64,000 nt of DNA, from contig JAJTEW010000008.1 in NCBI GenBank assembly GCA_021299875.1, positions 62,001-126,000 on the forward strand, read 5' to 3'. Both the position numbers and the translations under genes were made by a program. Source of the stretch: Comamonadaceae bacterium. Its GTDB lineage: Bacteria; Pseudomonadota; Gammaproteobacteria; Burkholderiales; Burkholderiaceae_C. Shown in pieces: positions 8,473 to 17,434 of the stretch. The stretch's first letter is position 1. Every line of letters begins with the position of its first letter. Under the pieces are notes generated by a model that ran no database searches, was not told where the DNA came from, and worked only from the letters and a program-made list of their open reading frames with translations.

Positions 8473-9404
8473 GGGGAAACCTTTTTCAATGTGAAGCCCA
8501 CGCGGGGGAAGTGAACATGGACCGTACCCGCGCGTTCATCGCTGCGGCGCAAGGAGTAACGGCTAGCGGTCGCCGCAACCAGCTCGCCTTGGGTGGGCTC
8601 CAACCCAAAGTTGTCAGAGGCGATCACGACCAGGTTGCCCAGGGCGATGCCGTGTTCGTCCTGAAAAACTTCGGCCTGAACAGCGACAGGCGTTGAACTG
8701 TGGGCGGTTTGCAAGGCTTCTTCAGCGCTGCATTTGCCGATTGTGCCGTGGCCGATGGCCTTCATGCGGGCCATCCAGCCTTGGACTTGCGGCGTCGCCT
8801 CCAAAATGCCTGCCAAAGCGGGTGTGCGCTCATGCGTGAACCAAAGTGGGTGATACACCGCAAAGTCGGCCACGCAAGGCTGTGGGCCGAACAAAAAGTC
8901 TTGACCGTGCAGCATGCTGGCGATGCGGCGCAGATAACTCTTGTAAGTGCCGGTGGCGTCCGAGGATGCCATGCGCGCTGCGCCACTGCGCATGGCGGTG
9001 CGGTCGGCCACAAAGGCCTGCACGCCCTCAGCGGGTACGCCCGCAAACACCTGGGCCACGCCCGCAGGTTGGAAGTTGTAGGCCATCGATGCCGTGAACA
9101 AAGCGCTGTCGGCCCATTGCGCCACGATGCGCGCCGCGCCTTGGATGGCTTCGGGGTAAAGCGTTGGCGTGGGTGCCAGTTGCTCCAGCACATCACAAAT
9201 CAGTGCGGTGTCGCAGTAAATGTCCGCGCCGATTTGCAGCACCGGCGTTTTGCGGTAACCGCCCGTGAGCGCCGTCAGGTCGGGCTTGGGCATGACCATC
9301 GGGATGAACACGCTCTTCCAGGCCAGTTGCTTGTGGCCCAAGATCAACCTGACCTTTTCTGCAAAAGGCGAGGTCGGGTAGTGGTGCAGGATCAAATCAG
9401 ACAT
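8469..9404 (-). CDS. Glutathione S-transferase family protein with C-terminal extension
   Basis: A 311-residue protein starting at ATG 9404 (MSDLILHHYPTSPFAEK). The first 80 residues are a thioredoxin-like GST N-domain, with SPFAEKVR at the usual active-site position and the cis-Pro segment RKTPVLQIG. A helical GST C-domain follows to about residue 225. The last roughly 85 residues are extra, strand-rich sequence (ALGNLVVIASDNFGLEPTQG onward) not found in standard GSTs of about 210 residues. It lies 10 bases after the MDR gene stop and overlaps the following SDR by ATGA. A role in thiol conjugation or isomerisation during catabolism is inference; a structural role is possible too. Confidence 0.85.
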   Translation of the reverse strand: MSDLILHHYPTSPFAEKVRLILGHKQLAWKSVFIPMVMPKPDLTALTGGYRKTPVLQIGADIYCDTALICDVLEQLAPTPTLYPEAIQGAARIVAQWADSALFTASMAYNFQPAGVAQVFAGVPAEGVQAFVADRTAMRSGAARMASSDATGTYKSYLRRIASMLHGQDFLFGPQPCVADFAVYHPLWFTHERTPALAGILEATPQVQGWMARMKAIGHGTIGKCSAEEALQTAHSSTPVAVQAEVFQDEHGIALGNLVVIASDNFGLEPTQGELVAATASRYSLRRSDERAGTVHVHFPRVGFTLKKVSP

Positions 9405-9414
9405 GCGATCAGCC

Positions 9415-10431
9415 TCAGACCAGCTTGACCAGTTGCTTGCCAAAGTTCTTGCCTTTCAGCAGGCCCAAGAATGCCTCGGGTGCAGCGGCCAAGCCCTGGG
9501 CCACGGATTCGCGGGGGCGCAGTTTGCCGGTGCCCACCAAGGTGCCGAGTTCTTGCAGCGCCTCGGGCCAGACTTCCATGTGTTCGCTGACGATGAAGCC
9601 CTCGATCTTCATGCGGTTGACCAAGATGAGGGCCGGGTTGGCCATGGGCAGCGGTGCGCCGTCGTAGCCCGCGATCATGCCGCACACGGCGATGCGTGCA
9701 AATGCATTGGTGCGCAACATCACCGCATCCAGCACCATGCCGCCCACGTTTTCAAAGTGGCCGTCAATGCCATTCGGGCACGCTTCGCGCAAGGCTTTGG
9801 ACAGGCTGATGTAGTCCTTGTGTTCTTTGTAGTCGATGCAGGCGTCAAAACCCAATGCGTTGACCACGTAGTCGCATTTGTCTTTGCCGCCTGCGATGCC
9901 CACCACCCGGCAACCACGCGCTTTGGCCAATGCGCCATAGGCGCTGCCGACAGCGCCGCTGGCCGCGCTCACCGTGACGGTTTCACCGGCTTTGGGCGCA
10001 ATGATCTTGACCAAACCATACCAAGCGGTCACACCGGGCATGCCCACAGCGCCCAGGTAATGCGACAAAGGTACGTGGGTGGTGTCGACTTTGCGCAGCG
10101 CGCCCAGCACCGTGGCATCCACCACGCTGAACTCTTGCCAGCCGCCCATGCCCACGACTTGGTCACCGGCCTTGAATTTGGGGTGGCGGCTGTCCACCAC
10201 TTCGCCCACGGTGCCACCGATCATGACCTCGCCCAAAGCTTGAGGCTGGGCGTAGCTTTTGCTTTCGTTCATGCGGCCACGCATGTACGGGTCCAGGCTC
10301 AAGAAATGATGGCATACCAACACTTGGCCTTCTTGTAACTCGGGCAGTGGCACCTCGATCAATTTGAAGTTTTGTGCGGTGGCTTCGCCTTGGGGGCGAT
10401 TGTCGAGGACGATGCGATGGTTCACGGGCAT
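9415..10431 (-). CDS. NADP-dependent medium-chain reductase (MDR, prostaglandin/leukotriene reductase-like)
   Basis: A 338-residue zinc-free MDR protein starting at ATG 10431, preceded by CCGGAG. It shows the MDR N-domain (LSLDPYMRGRMNE, about 47-59) and the cofactor motif with VSAASGAVGSAYGALAKARGCRVVGIAGG. A dibasic-type pocket follows. This subfamily (curcumin/leukotriene B4 dehydrogenase, YncB-like) reduces C=C bonds of alpha,beta-unsaturated ketones with NADPH. In this position between a thioesterase and a GST-like gene it could saturate an enone or enoyl intermediate that the main beta-oxidation enzymes cannot handle; that role is inferred from context only. Confidence 0.9.
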   Translation of the reverse strand: MPVNHRIVLDNRPQGEATAQNFKLIEVPLPELQEGQVLVCHHFLSLDPYMRGRMNESKSYAQPQALGEVMIGGTVGEVVDSRHPKFKAGDQVVGMGGWQEFSVVDATVLGALRKVDTTHVPLSHYLGAVGMPGVTAWYGLVKIIAPKAGETVTVSAASGAVGSAYGALAKARGCRVVGIAGGKDKCDYVVNALGFDACIDYKEHKDYISLSKALREACPNGIDGHFENVGGMVLDAVMLRTNAFARIAVCGMIAGYDGAPLPMANPALILVNRMKIEGFIVSEHMEVWPEALQELGTLVGTGKLRPRESVAQGLAAAPEAFLGLLKGKNFGKQLVKLV

Positions 10432-10463
10432 GGAAAAAACTCCGGTGTAAAAAAAAGAAAAAA

Positions 10464-10895
10464 TCAATCGGTGGGCAAACTGCCCGACGGTTCGGTATGG
10501 CTTCGCGCCATGTATTTGAAGGTGCCGGTGGCATGGGCACACAAGCGCCCCTCTGCATCCAAAATGCGGCCCTCAGTAAAAGCCATGCTGCGAGTTCGGT
10601 GCATCAATTGGCCAATTCCCTTCAATTTTTGACCGGGTGCCACTTGGGCAGGTCGCATGAAACTGGTCTTCATCTCAATGGTGACCACACCCATGCCCAC
10701 CTCGACGCTGCGGGCGGCGGTGGCCATGACCACATCCAGCAGCGCCATCACCGCGCCGCCGTGCGTGACATCAAACGAGTTGAGGTGCGCAGGCTGGGGT
10801 GCATAGTGAAGTTCAGATTGACCGCCTTCGAATTTTTCCAGGGTGAAACCCAGATGTTCAACAAACGGTATGGTCGCGCCAAAAGGAATGCTCAT
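10464..10895 (-). CDS. PaaI-type hotdog-fold thioesterase
   Basis: A 143-residue hotdog protein of the PaaI/YdiI group, starting at ATG 10895 (MSIPFGATIPFVEHLGF). The core shows LNSFDVTHGGAVMALLDVVMATAA, where HGG and the Asp of the following helix match the thioesterase active site, and the central strands VVTIEMKTSFMRP. These enzymes hydrolyse aryl- or acyl-CoA thioesters, often freeing CoA trapped in dead-end intermediates. It follows the SDR stop by 18 bases and precedes the MDR gene by 32 bases, so it is part of the same operon. A housekeeping CoA-release function in the cluster is likely but not proven. Confidence 0.9.
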   Translation of the reverse strand: MSIPFGATIPFVEHLGFTLEKFEGGQSELHYAPQPAHLNSFDVTHGGAVMALLDVVMATAARSVEVGMGVVTIEMKTSFMRPAQVAPGQKLKGIGQLMHRTRSMAFTEGRILDAEGRLCAHATGTFKYMARSHTEPSGSLPTD

Positions 10896-10913
10896 GCTGT
10901 TTCTGGCCAAAAA

Positions 10914-11705
10914 TCAAGCACCAATGATGGCGCTGACACCACCGTCTACCGCCAGCCATTGACCGGTGATGTGTTTGCCGGCGTCAGATGCCCACAAAAC
11001 CGCCAAGCCTTTGAGGTCTTCGTCGTCGCCCAAACGGCGCAAAGGTGCGCCTTGCGCTATCTTTTCGGCGCCCATTTTTTCGAGGAGACCATGGGTCATT
11101 TTGCTGGGGAAAAAGCCGGGACAAATGGCGTTGACCGTGATGCCGTATTCACCCCACTCGCCCGCCAAAGCGCGGGTGAAGTTCACCACTGCGCCTTTGG
11201 ATGTGTTGTAGGCGATCGTCTTCATCTCGGACGGGTTGCCCGCGAGCCCCGCTATGGAGGCCACATTCAGGATGCGACCCTTGCCGCGCGGAATCATGCA
11301 GCGCTTGGCCACCTCTTGAGAAAGGATGAAATACCCGCGCACGTTCAGGTTCATGACCTTGTCCCAAGCTTCGACCGGGTGTACTTCGGCGGGGGCGCCC
11401 CAAGTAGCGCCCGCGTTGTTGACCAAGATGTCGATCGGTCCCATGCGCTCCATGGTTTCTGCCGCCAGGTGGCGGATGTCCTCTTCTTTGCCACAGTCAG
11501 CGGCAATCCAACGGGCGTCGATGCCTGCGGCTTGCAGTTCTGCAGCCGCTTGCTCCAAGTCTGCGGCTTTGCGCGAGCTGAGCATGATTTTGGCGCCCGC
11601 CTCGCCCAGGGCATGGGCCATTTGGAGACCCAAGCCACGCGAGCCGCCGGTGACCAGGGCAAGCTGCCCAGTCAGGTCAAAAAGTTGTTGAACAGTCCGT
11701 GCCAT
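10914..11705 (-). CDS. SDR family oxidoreductase (3-oxoacyl reductase/gluconate dehydrogenase type)
   Basis: A 263-residue SDR. The cofactor loop is TGGSRGLG (about 19-26), NNAG is at about 95-98, the catalytic Ser is in NVASIAG, Tyr-Lys is in YNTSK, and the C-terminal signature is GQWLAVDGG. The Ser-Arg in the glycine loop and the following SSRKAAD are typical of NADPH-preferring FabG-like or 5-keto-gluconate reductase-like members. GGAGACACGAT precedes the ATG, a good ribosome site. It lies between the Dabb gene (10-base gap) and the thioesterase, and probably oxidises or reduces a hydroxyacyl or cyclic alcohol intermediate of the imported acid. Confidence 0.9.
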   Translation of the reverse strand: MARTVQQLFDLTGQLALVTGGSRGLGLQMAHALGEAGAKIMLSSRKAADLEQAAAELQAAGIDARWIAADCGKEEDIRHLAAETMERMGPIDILVNNAGATWGAPAEVHPVEAWDKVMNLNVRGYFILSQEVAKRCMIPRGKGRILNVASIAGLAGNPSEMKTIAYNTSKGAVVNFTRALAGEWGEYGITVNAICPGFFPSKMTHGLLEKMGAEKIAQGAPLRRLGDDEDLKGLAVLWASDAGKHITGQWLAVDGGVSAIIGA

Positions 11706-11715
11706 ATCGTGTCTC

Positions 11716-12024
11716 CTATGATTCGACGATGAAATCCATGCAGCGGCGTTCTTTGACGACCGCTTTCATGAAAGGTTTGATGGCCAGATGTTGCGGGTGA
11801 TTTTGGTAAGAAGCTAGCACCTGCGCGTCATCCAGCAGCATGTGCAGCACCAAATCATGTGAGCAATCCATGCTCGGAGTGGCCGTGGCAACTTCAAAAG
11901 TGCGTATGCCCGGTACCACCGCAGCGCAAGACAACAAAAGGGCTTTGGCTTTTTGGACATTGACGTCCTTGTCGGCCCCTTCGGCTTGCTCGTGCAAGGT
12001 CCACATCACGATGTGTCGGATCAT
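11716..12024 (-). CDS. Dabb (stress-responsive A/B barrel) domain protein
   Basis: A 102-residue protein from ATG 12024 (MIRHIVMWTLHEQAEG). MIRHIVMW and the closing CMDFIVES are characteristic of the dimeric alpha/beta barrel (Dabb/DUF2899) fold. Members include small enzymes and stress proteins; olivetolic acid cyclase shares this fold. Its start codon shares one base with the stop of the acyl-CoA dehydrogenase gene (TGATG), so it is translationally coupled. No catalytic residue can be assigned with confidence. It might bind or cyclise/isomerise a polyketide-like or beta-keto intermediate, but this is speculation from fold and position. Confidence 0.8.
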   Translation of the reverse strand: MIRHIVMWTLHEQAEGADKDVNVQKAKALLLSCAAVVPGIRTFEVATATPSMDCSHDLVLHMLLDDAQVLASYQNHPQHLAIKPFMKAVVKERRCMDFIVES

Positions 12025-13865
12025 CAAAAAGCATCCTCGGTCAAATCTGCACAAGTGGCATCGCGGCTGCGCACCACATTCAACCAAGCCCCAATCTTGG
12101 GCAACTCATAGCGGAAGAAATAACGGCACGCAGCGCGTCGGCCTTGTGCGGAGGGCGTAACCTTGCCCTCCAGGCTGGCTGCGACATCCAACCAAATCCA
12201 GGCAATCACCGTGTGACCAAAAGCCTGTAAATATGGCACAGCGTTGGCCAAGGCTTGGGCTGGTTGTGCCCCAGCCCAAGCTTGTTCGGTGGCCTGGCCC
12301 ACTTGCTTCAGGGCGTCGCGCAAGGCGGCCGCTTCTTCGGACCAAGCCGATTCGGCCTTTGCGGCGGTGGCCAGCATGCGCTGGGCGAGTAACTGCAGAC
12401 CACGCCCGTTTTCCATCAGCACCTTGCGGCCCAGCAGGTCCATGGCCTGGATGCCGTGTGTGCCCTCATGGATCATGTTCAAGCGGTTGTCGCGCCAATA
12501 CTGTTCAACCGGGAAATCCCGGGTGTAGCCATAGCCCCCATGAACCTGAATGGCCAAGCTATTGGCCTCCAGGCACCATTCGCTGGGGAAACTTTTGGCG
12601 ATGGGTGTGAGCACTTCGAGCAGCAGACGCGCCACGTCGGCATCTGCACTGCTGCCCGTATGTTGCTCGTCGACCAATCGGGCGCAATACAGTGCGAGGG
12701 CCAGAGCGCCTTCGCTGTAGGCTTTTTGGGCCAACAGCATGCGCTTGATGTCGGCGTGTTCAATGATGCGCACCTGCGGCTGGTTGGCATCTTTGCCCCC
12801 CGCACCCGTGGGCCTGCCCTGTGGGCGGTTTTTAGCGTAATCCAGGCTGGCGTAAAACCCGGCCATGCCCAGCATGGTGGCGGCCATGCCCACGCCGATG
12901 CGGGCTTCATTCATCATGTGGAACATGCAGCGCAGGCCTTCGCCAGGCTTGCCGACCAGGTAACCCACGGCACCGCTTCCGGCACCGTCCAAACCCCCGC
13001 CAGATTCACCGCGAACCGGGTACTTGCCTTCGCCAAAGTTCAGCAACGTATTGGTGGTGCCGCGCCACCCGCATTTGTGGTTCAAACCCGCCAGCGCCAC
13101 ATCGTTGCGCTCGCCCGTCAAATGCCCTTGGGTGTCCACCAATTTTTTGGGCACGATAAACAGGGAGATGCCCTTCACGCCCGGCACCAACTGCCCATTG
13201 GCGTCCGGGATCTTGGCCAGCACCAAATGGATGATGTTCTCAGACAGTTCATGCTCGCCTGAGGAGATCCACATCTTGTTGCCCTTGAGGCGGTAACGCG
13301 CCCCCAATGCCTCGGCTTCAAAATCCTTGCCATCGGGTGTGGCGCGCGTGGTCACGTCGCTGAGTGAAGAGCCCGCTTGCGGCTCAGACAGACACATGGT
13401 GCCCGAAAAGCGACCCGAAAATTCGTTGGCAGCAAATACCTTCTTTTGCAAGTCGGTGCCGTGCACCGTCAGCAAATTGGCATTGCCACTGGTCAGCATG
13501 CCCGACCCAATGCTGACCGAGGCCATGGCAAAAAATGCGTTGGCCGCCGCCTCGACCGTGTAGGGCAGTTGCATGCCGCCCACCTCATAGTCTTGCGCGG
13601 CACTCAGCATGCCCGAACCGGCATAGGCCTTGTAAGCGTCGTGCGTGGCTTGGGGCAGGATGACTTTTTCGCCATCAAAGTGTGGCTCTTGTGTATCCAC
13701 CAAGCGGTTGAAGGGGGCGTATTTCTCCCGGGCGATGCGCTCACAGGTGTCGAGCACCGCGTCAAAGGTTTCGCGCGAGTGGTCGGCAAACCGTTCACGG
13801 CTTTGCAGCGTCTCCACCTTCAACCAGTCGTGGAGCAGAAAATCAACGGTGGGGCGCAAGCTCAT
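12024..13865 (-). CDS. Acyl-CoA dehydrogenase, large (DmdC-like) subfamily
   Basis: A 613-residue FAD-dependent acyl-CoA dehydrogenase, longer than the 380-residue classical enzymes because of an extra C-terminal domain. This is the size of the FadE-like/3-methylmercaptopropionyl-CoA dehydrogenase (DmdC) group. Seen are the flavin-binding segment TMCLSEPQAGSSLSDVTT, the KMWISSGEHE loop, and QVHGGYGYTRDFPVEQYWRD followed by MIHEGTHGIQ. The Glu of HEGT is the expected catalytic base. It introduces the trans-2 double bond in the acyl-CoA made by the upstream ligase. It starts 98 bases after the thiolase stop. DmdC-type enzymes also take ordinary short- and medium-chain acyl-CoAs, so the name does not fix the substrate. 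Confidence 0.9.
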   Translation of the reverse strand: MSLRPTVDFLLHDWLKVETLQSRERFADHSRETFDAVLDTCERIAREKYAPFNRLVDTQEPHFDGEKVILPQATHDAYKAYAGSGMLSAAQDYEVGGMQLPYTVEAAANAFFAMASVSIGSGMLTSGNANLLTVHGTDLQKKVFAANEFSGRFSGTMCLSEPQAGSSLSDVTTRATPDGKDFEAEALGARYRLKGNKMWISSGEHELSENIIHLVLAKIPDANGQLVPGVKGISLFIVPKKLVDTQGHLTGERNDVALAGLNHKCGWRGTTNTLLNFGEGKYPVRGESGGGLDGAGSGAVGYLVGKPGEGLRCMFHMMNEARIGVGMAATMLGMAGFYASLDYAKNRPQGRPTGAGGKDANQPQVRIIEHADIKRMLLAQKAYSEGALALALYCARLVDEQHTGSSADADVARLLLEVLTPIAKSFPSEWCLEANSLAIQVHGGYGYTRDFPVEQYWRDNRLNMIHEGTHGIQAMDLLGRKVLMENGRGLQLLAQRMLATAAKAESAWSEEAAALRDALKQVGQATEQAWAGAQPAQALANAVPYLQAFGHTVIAWIWLDVAASLEGKVTPSAQGRRAACRYFFRYELPKIGAWLNVVRSRDATCADLTEDAF

Positions 13866-13963
13866 GTCTGTTCATCGCTTCCAAATGAAAAAGGGCAAGA
13901 GACATCATGCCCCCTGCCCCAGTCGGGATCAGCCATCCAGGCGACAGCCGATGCCTTTCACAC

Positions 13964-15139
13964 TCACAGCACTTCAAAAATGCCGCAAGCGCCCATGCCG
14001 CCGCCGATGCACATGGTCACGGCCACGCGCTTGGCGCCGCGGCGTTTGCCTTCGATCAAGGCGTGGCCTGTCAGGCGCTGGCCCGAGACGCCGTAGGGGT
14101 GACCCACCGCAATGGCACCACCGTTGACGTTCAAGCGGTCGGCTGGAATGCCCAACTTGTCGCGGCAGTACAGCACCTGCACGGCAAAGGCTTCGTTCAG
14201 TTCCCACAAATCAATGTCTTGCACCGTGAGGCCCAAACGCGCCAAGGCTTTGGGCACGGCATACACCGGGCCAATGCCCATCTCGTCAGGCTCGCAACCG
14301 GCCACCGCAAAACCCAGAAAGCGTCCCATGGGTTTGAGACCACGTTGTTCAGCCAGCTTTTCATCCATCAACACGCAAGCGCCTGCACCGTCCGAAAACT
14401 GGCTGGCATTGCCCGCGGTGACGAGGCCACCGGGCAAGGCTGAGCGCAGGCCGCTGATGGCTTCAACGGTTGTGCCCTCGCGCAGACCTTCGTCGACACT
14501 CACCGTGACTTGCTTGGTGGTCAAACCCATGACCTTGTCCACCACACCCGCTGTCACGGTGATGGGCGCGATTTCATCGCTGAAGAAGCCCGCCGCTTGC
14601 GCGGCACAAGCCTTTTGCTGGCTGGCTGCGCCATAAGCGTCCATCACGTCGCGGCCGATCTTGTAGCGTTTGGCCACCTGCTCGGCGGTTTGCAGCATGT
14701 TCCAGTAAATTTCGGGCTTCATCTTGGCCAAAGCCAAATCTTGCATCATGTGCAGGTTCATTTCTTGCTGAACGCAAGAGATGCTTTCGACGCCACCGGC
14801 GACATACACCTGGCCTTCGCCAGCGATGATGCGCTGAGCAGCCAGAGCGATGGTTTGCAGGCCAGAAGAGCAAAAGCGGTTCACGGTCATGCCGGAGACC
14901 GAAATGGGCAAACCGGCCTTGAGGGCGATTTGGCGTGCGATGTTCGCACCCGTGGCGCCTTCGGGGCTGGCACAACCCATGATGACGTCTTCCACCTCGG
15001 CGGCATCAATGCCGGCGCGTGCTACGGCATGTTGTACAGCATGCCCGCCCAAAGTGGCGCCATGGGTCATGTTGAATGCACCCTTCCAGCTCTTGGCCAA
15101 AGGTGTGCGTGCGGTGGATACGATGACAGCATTCGTCAT
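13964..15139 (-). CDS. Acetyl-CoA acyltransferase (thiolase)
   Basis: A 391-residue thiolase II. The nucleophilic Cys lies in [10 protein letters not shown] (about residue 90). The second Cys is in [10 protein letters not shown] near the C-terminus. NEAFAVQ carries the conserved Asn and the catalytic His is in HPYGVSGQR. That last motif departs from the usual HPIGASGAR, but keeps the His. It cleaves 3-oxoacyl-CoA to acetyl-CoA plus a shortened acyl-CoA and so completes the beta-oxidation cycle with the FadJ-like enzyme encoded 58 bases upstream. TTTTCATC precedes the ATG and no strong ribosome site is visible. Confidence 0.92.
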   Translation of the reverse strand: MTNAVIVSTARTPLAKSWKGAFNMTHGATLGGHAVQHAVARAGIDAAEVEDVIMGCASPEGATGANIARQIALKAGLPISVSGMTVNRFCSSGLQTIALAAQRIIAGEGQVYVAGGVESISCVQQEMNLHMMQDLALAKMKPEIYWNMLQTAEQVAKRYKIGRDVMDAYGAASQQKACAAQAAGFFSDEIAPITVTAGVVDKVMGLTTKQVTVSVDEGLREGTTVEAISGLRSALPGGLVTAGNASQFSDGAGACVLMDEKLAEQRGLKPMGRFLGFAVAGCEPDEMGIGPVYAVPKALARLGLTVQDIDLWELNEAFAVQVLYCRDKLGIPADRLNVNGGAIAVGHPYGVSGQRLTGHALIEGKRRGAKRVAVTMCIGGGMGACGIFEVL

Positions 15140-15197
15140 GATGAAAACCTTTCATGTGGACAAGCGGTCGAAAACCGCTGTTCCGAAAATTAAAAAA

Positions 15198-17309
15198 TCA
15201 GTTGAATGTTTTGCCTTCGGCCACCAAACGCGCCAACAGGGGCGCGGGTTGCCAAAACTGGGCGTCGTCGTGCGGGTTCTTGGCAAAGCGCTTCATGGCT
15301 TCAGCCACATTGAACAAGCCAATGGTGTCGGCGTAATTCATGGGGCCGCCTCGCCAAATCGGGAAACCATAACCGGTCAGGTACACCATGTCGATGTCGC
15401 TGGCCTTGCTGGCTATGCCTTCTTCCAAAATATGCGCCGCTTCATTGACCAGCGAATACACCAAGCGTTGAACAATTTCTTCGTCAGAAATTTTGCGTGG
15501 CGTGATCCCCAGGTCAGCGCGGTGCTTTTCGATCATCTCGACCACCACGGCACTGGGGATCGCATCGCGTTTGCCAGCCTGGTAGTCGTACCAGCCAGCG
15601 CCTGTCTTTTGCCCATAACGGCCCATTTCACACAACAAGTCAGCGGTTTTGCTGTACTTGAGGTGGGGCTTTTCGGTGTAACGGCGCTTGCGGATGGCCC
15701 AGCCGATGTCGTTGCCCGCCAGATCGCCCATGCGGAAAGGGCCCATGGCAAAACCAAACTTCTCGACCGCTGTGTCCACCTGGGCAGGGGTGCAGCCTTC
15801 CTCGATCAGGAAACCGGCTTGACGGCTGTACTGCTCGATCATGCGGTTGCCGATGAAGCCGTCGCACACGCCGGACACAACGGAAGTCTTTTTGATTTTT
15901 TTGCCAATGGCCATCACGGTGGCCAGAACGTCTTTGCCCGTCTTTTGGCCACGAACAACTTCCAAGAGCTTCATCACGTTGGCGGGGCTGAAGAAGTGCA
16001 TGCCCACCACGTCTTGGGGACGTTTTGTGAAGGAGGCGATCTTATTCACGTCCAAAGTGGAAGTGTTGGACGCCAAAATCGCGCCAGGCTTCATCACACG
16101 GTCCAGCTCTTTGAAAACGGCTTCTTTCACGCCCATTTCTTCGAACACGGCTTCAATCACCAAATCGGCCTGACCGATGTCGTCGTAGCTCAGGGTGGTG
16201 GACAACAGCGCCATGCGCTCGTCGTATTTGTCCTGTTTGAGCTTGCCTTTTTTGACTTGGGCTTCGTAGTTTTTGCGGATGGTGGCCACACCTCGGTCCA
16301 AGGCCTCTTGCTTCATCTCCAACATCTTGACGGGAATGCCCGCATTCAAAAAGTTCATCGAGATGCCACCGCCCATGGTGCCAGCGCCAATGACGGCGAT
16401 GCTCTGGATGTCGCGCTTGGGTGTGTCTTCGGGGACATCCGGAATCTTGGATGCCGCACGGTCGGCCATGAAAATGTGGCGCAAGGCGCGGCACTCTGGG
16501 GTCCACATCAGGTTGATGAAGATGTCACGCTCAAAGACCAAACCGTCCTCGAACTTCTTCTTGGTGGCCGCCTCCACCGCATCCACGCATTTGGCCGGAG
16601 CCGGCAGGTTTTTGGCCATGCCTTTGACCATGTTGCGAGCAAACTGAAAGTAAGCGTCGCCTTGCGGGTGCTTGCAAGGCAAATTGCGTACCAAAGGTAA
16701 CGGCGCGCCATCGGCATGGGCAGCCGCCACTTTTTGGGCCATCGCCAAAGCCTCTTCGGCCAGCGACTCTGCTGATTGGGCCATCGCATCGAACAGCTTT
16801 TGACCGGGCAGCATGGCCAGCATCTCGCTTTTGATGGCTTCGCCACTGACGATCATGTTGAGGGCAGGCTCGACACCGATCACGCGGGGCAAACGCTGTG
16901 TGCCGCCTGCTCCTGGGATCAAGCCCAACTTGACTTCGGGCAGGGCGATGGATGTACCGGGTGCTGCAATGCGGTAGTGGCAGCCCAGCGCCAACTCAAG
17001 CCCCCCCCCCATGACCACCGAATGCATGGCAGCAACAACAGGTTTGGCTGAGTTTTCACAAGCACGGATCACGCTGAGCAAATTCGGCTCTTGCAAGGCT
17101 TTGGGGGAGCCAAATTCACGGATGTCCGCGCCCCCCGAAAAAGCTTTGCCGGCGCCCGTGATGACAATGGCCTTGACGGCAGGGTCGTTGTTGGCCTTTT
17201 CCAGGTTGTCCGTGATGCCCACGCGTGTGGACAGCCCCAAACCGTTGACGGGAGGGTTCATCAGTGTGATGACCGCGACATCACCGTGGACTTTGTATTC
17301 AGCTGTCAT
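15198..17309 (-). CDS. FadJ-like bifunctional enoyl-CoA hydratase / 3-hydroxyacyl-CoA dehydrogenase
   Basis: A 703-residue fused beta-oxidation enzyme. The N-terminal crotonase part (about 1-190) has the oxyanion-hole motif MGGGLELALG, whose Glu is the first catalytic base, and LPEVKLGLIPGAGG, whose Glu is the second. The dehydrogenase part starts at about 300 with the Rossmann loop GAGTMGGGIS and has the catalytic His in GMHFFSPANVMKLLEVV. A second C-terminal helical domain follows (MGRYGQKTGAGWYDY). Arrangement and length match EHHADH/FadJ-type enzymes. The crotonase motif is encoded by a run of ten G, a slippage hazard. A palindromic operator-like site lies 32 bases upstream, so this gene probably heads its own transcription unit. 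Confidence 0.93.
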   Translation of the reverse strand: MTAEYKVHGDVAVITLMNPPVNGLGLSTRVGITDNLEKANNDPAVKAIVITGAGKAFSGGADIREFGSPKALQEPNLLSVIRACENSAKPVVAAMHSVVMGGGLELALGCHYRIAAPGTSIALPEVKLGLIPGAGGTQRLPRVIGVEPALNMIVSGEAIKSEMLAMLPGQKLFDAMAQSAESLAEEALAMAQKVAAAHADGAPLPLVRNLPCKHPQGDAYFQFARNMVKGMAKNLPAPAKCVDAVEAATKKKFEDGLVFERDIFINLMWTPECRALRHIFMADRAASKIPDVPEDTPKRDIQSIAVIGAGTMGGGISMNFLNAGIPVKMLEMKQEALDRGVATIRKNYEAQVKKGKLKQDKYDERMALLSTTLSYDDIGQADLVIEAVFEEMGVKEAVFKELDRVMKPGAILASNTSTLDVNKIASFTKRPQDVVGMHFFSPANVMKLLEVVRGQKTGKDVLATVMAIGKKIKKTSVVSGVCDGFIGNRMIEQYSRQAGFLIEEGCTPAQVDTAVEKFGFAMGPFRMGDLAGNDIGWAIRKRRYTEKPHLKYSKTADLLCEMGRYGQKTGAGWYDYQAGKRDAIPSAVVVEMIEKHRADLGITPRKISDEEIVQRLVYSLVNEAAHILEEGIASKASDIDMVYLTGYGFPIWRGGPMNYADTIGLFNVAEAMKRFAKNPHDDAQFWQPAPLLARLVAEGKTFN
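17001..17010. repeat. C10/G10 homopolymer inside the crotonase active-site codons
   Basis: Ten consecutive C on the plus strand (G10 on the coding strand) encode the glycines of MGGGLEL in the FadJ-like protein. The frame is intact at this length. Mononucleotide G/C tracts of about this length are prone to slippage in replication and in sequencing. Confidence 0.9.
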
Positions 17310-17340
17310 GCTGGAGTTCCTTCGTTAGAAAATGAAAAAA

Positions 17341-17356
17341 GAACGACCGTTCGTTT
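17341..17356. promoter_or_regulatory. TetR-type operator-like inverted repeat upstream of the FadJ-like gene
   Basis: GAACGACCGTTCGTTT contains the inverted repeat AACGA-CCGT-TCGTT (17342-17355), 32 bases upstream of the start at 17309. Dyads with ACGNNCGTT-type arms are common targets of TetR/FadR-like repressors of fatty-acid degradation in proteobacteria. No TetR gene is in the window, so the partner regulator is unknown and would be encoded elsewhere. Confidence 0.5.
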
Positions 17357-17434
17357 ATTGGCATTGTAGGCAAAATAAAGGGCAAACAAAAATAAAATTT
17401 TGTCGCCCCAGAGACCCACCCTCACCCGTGCTGA

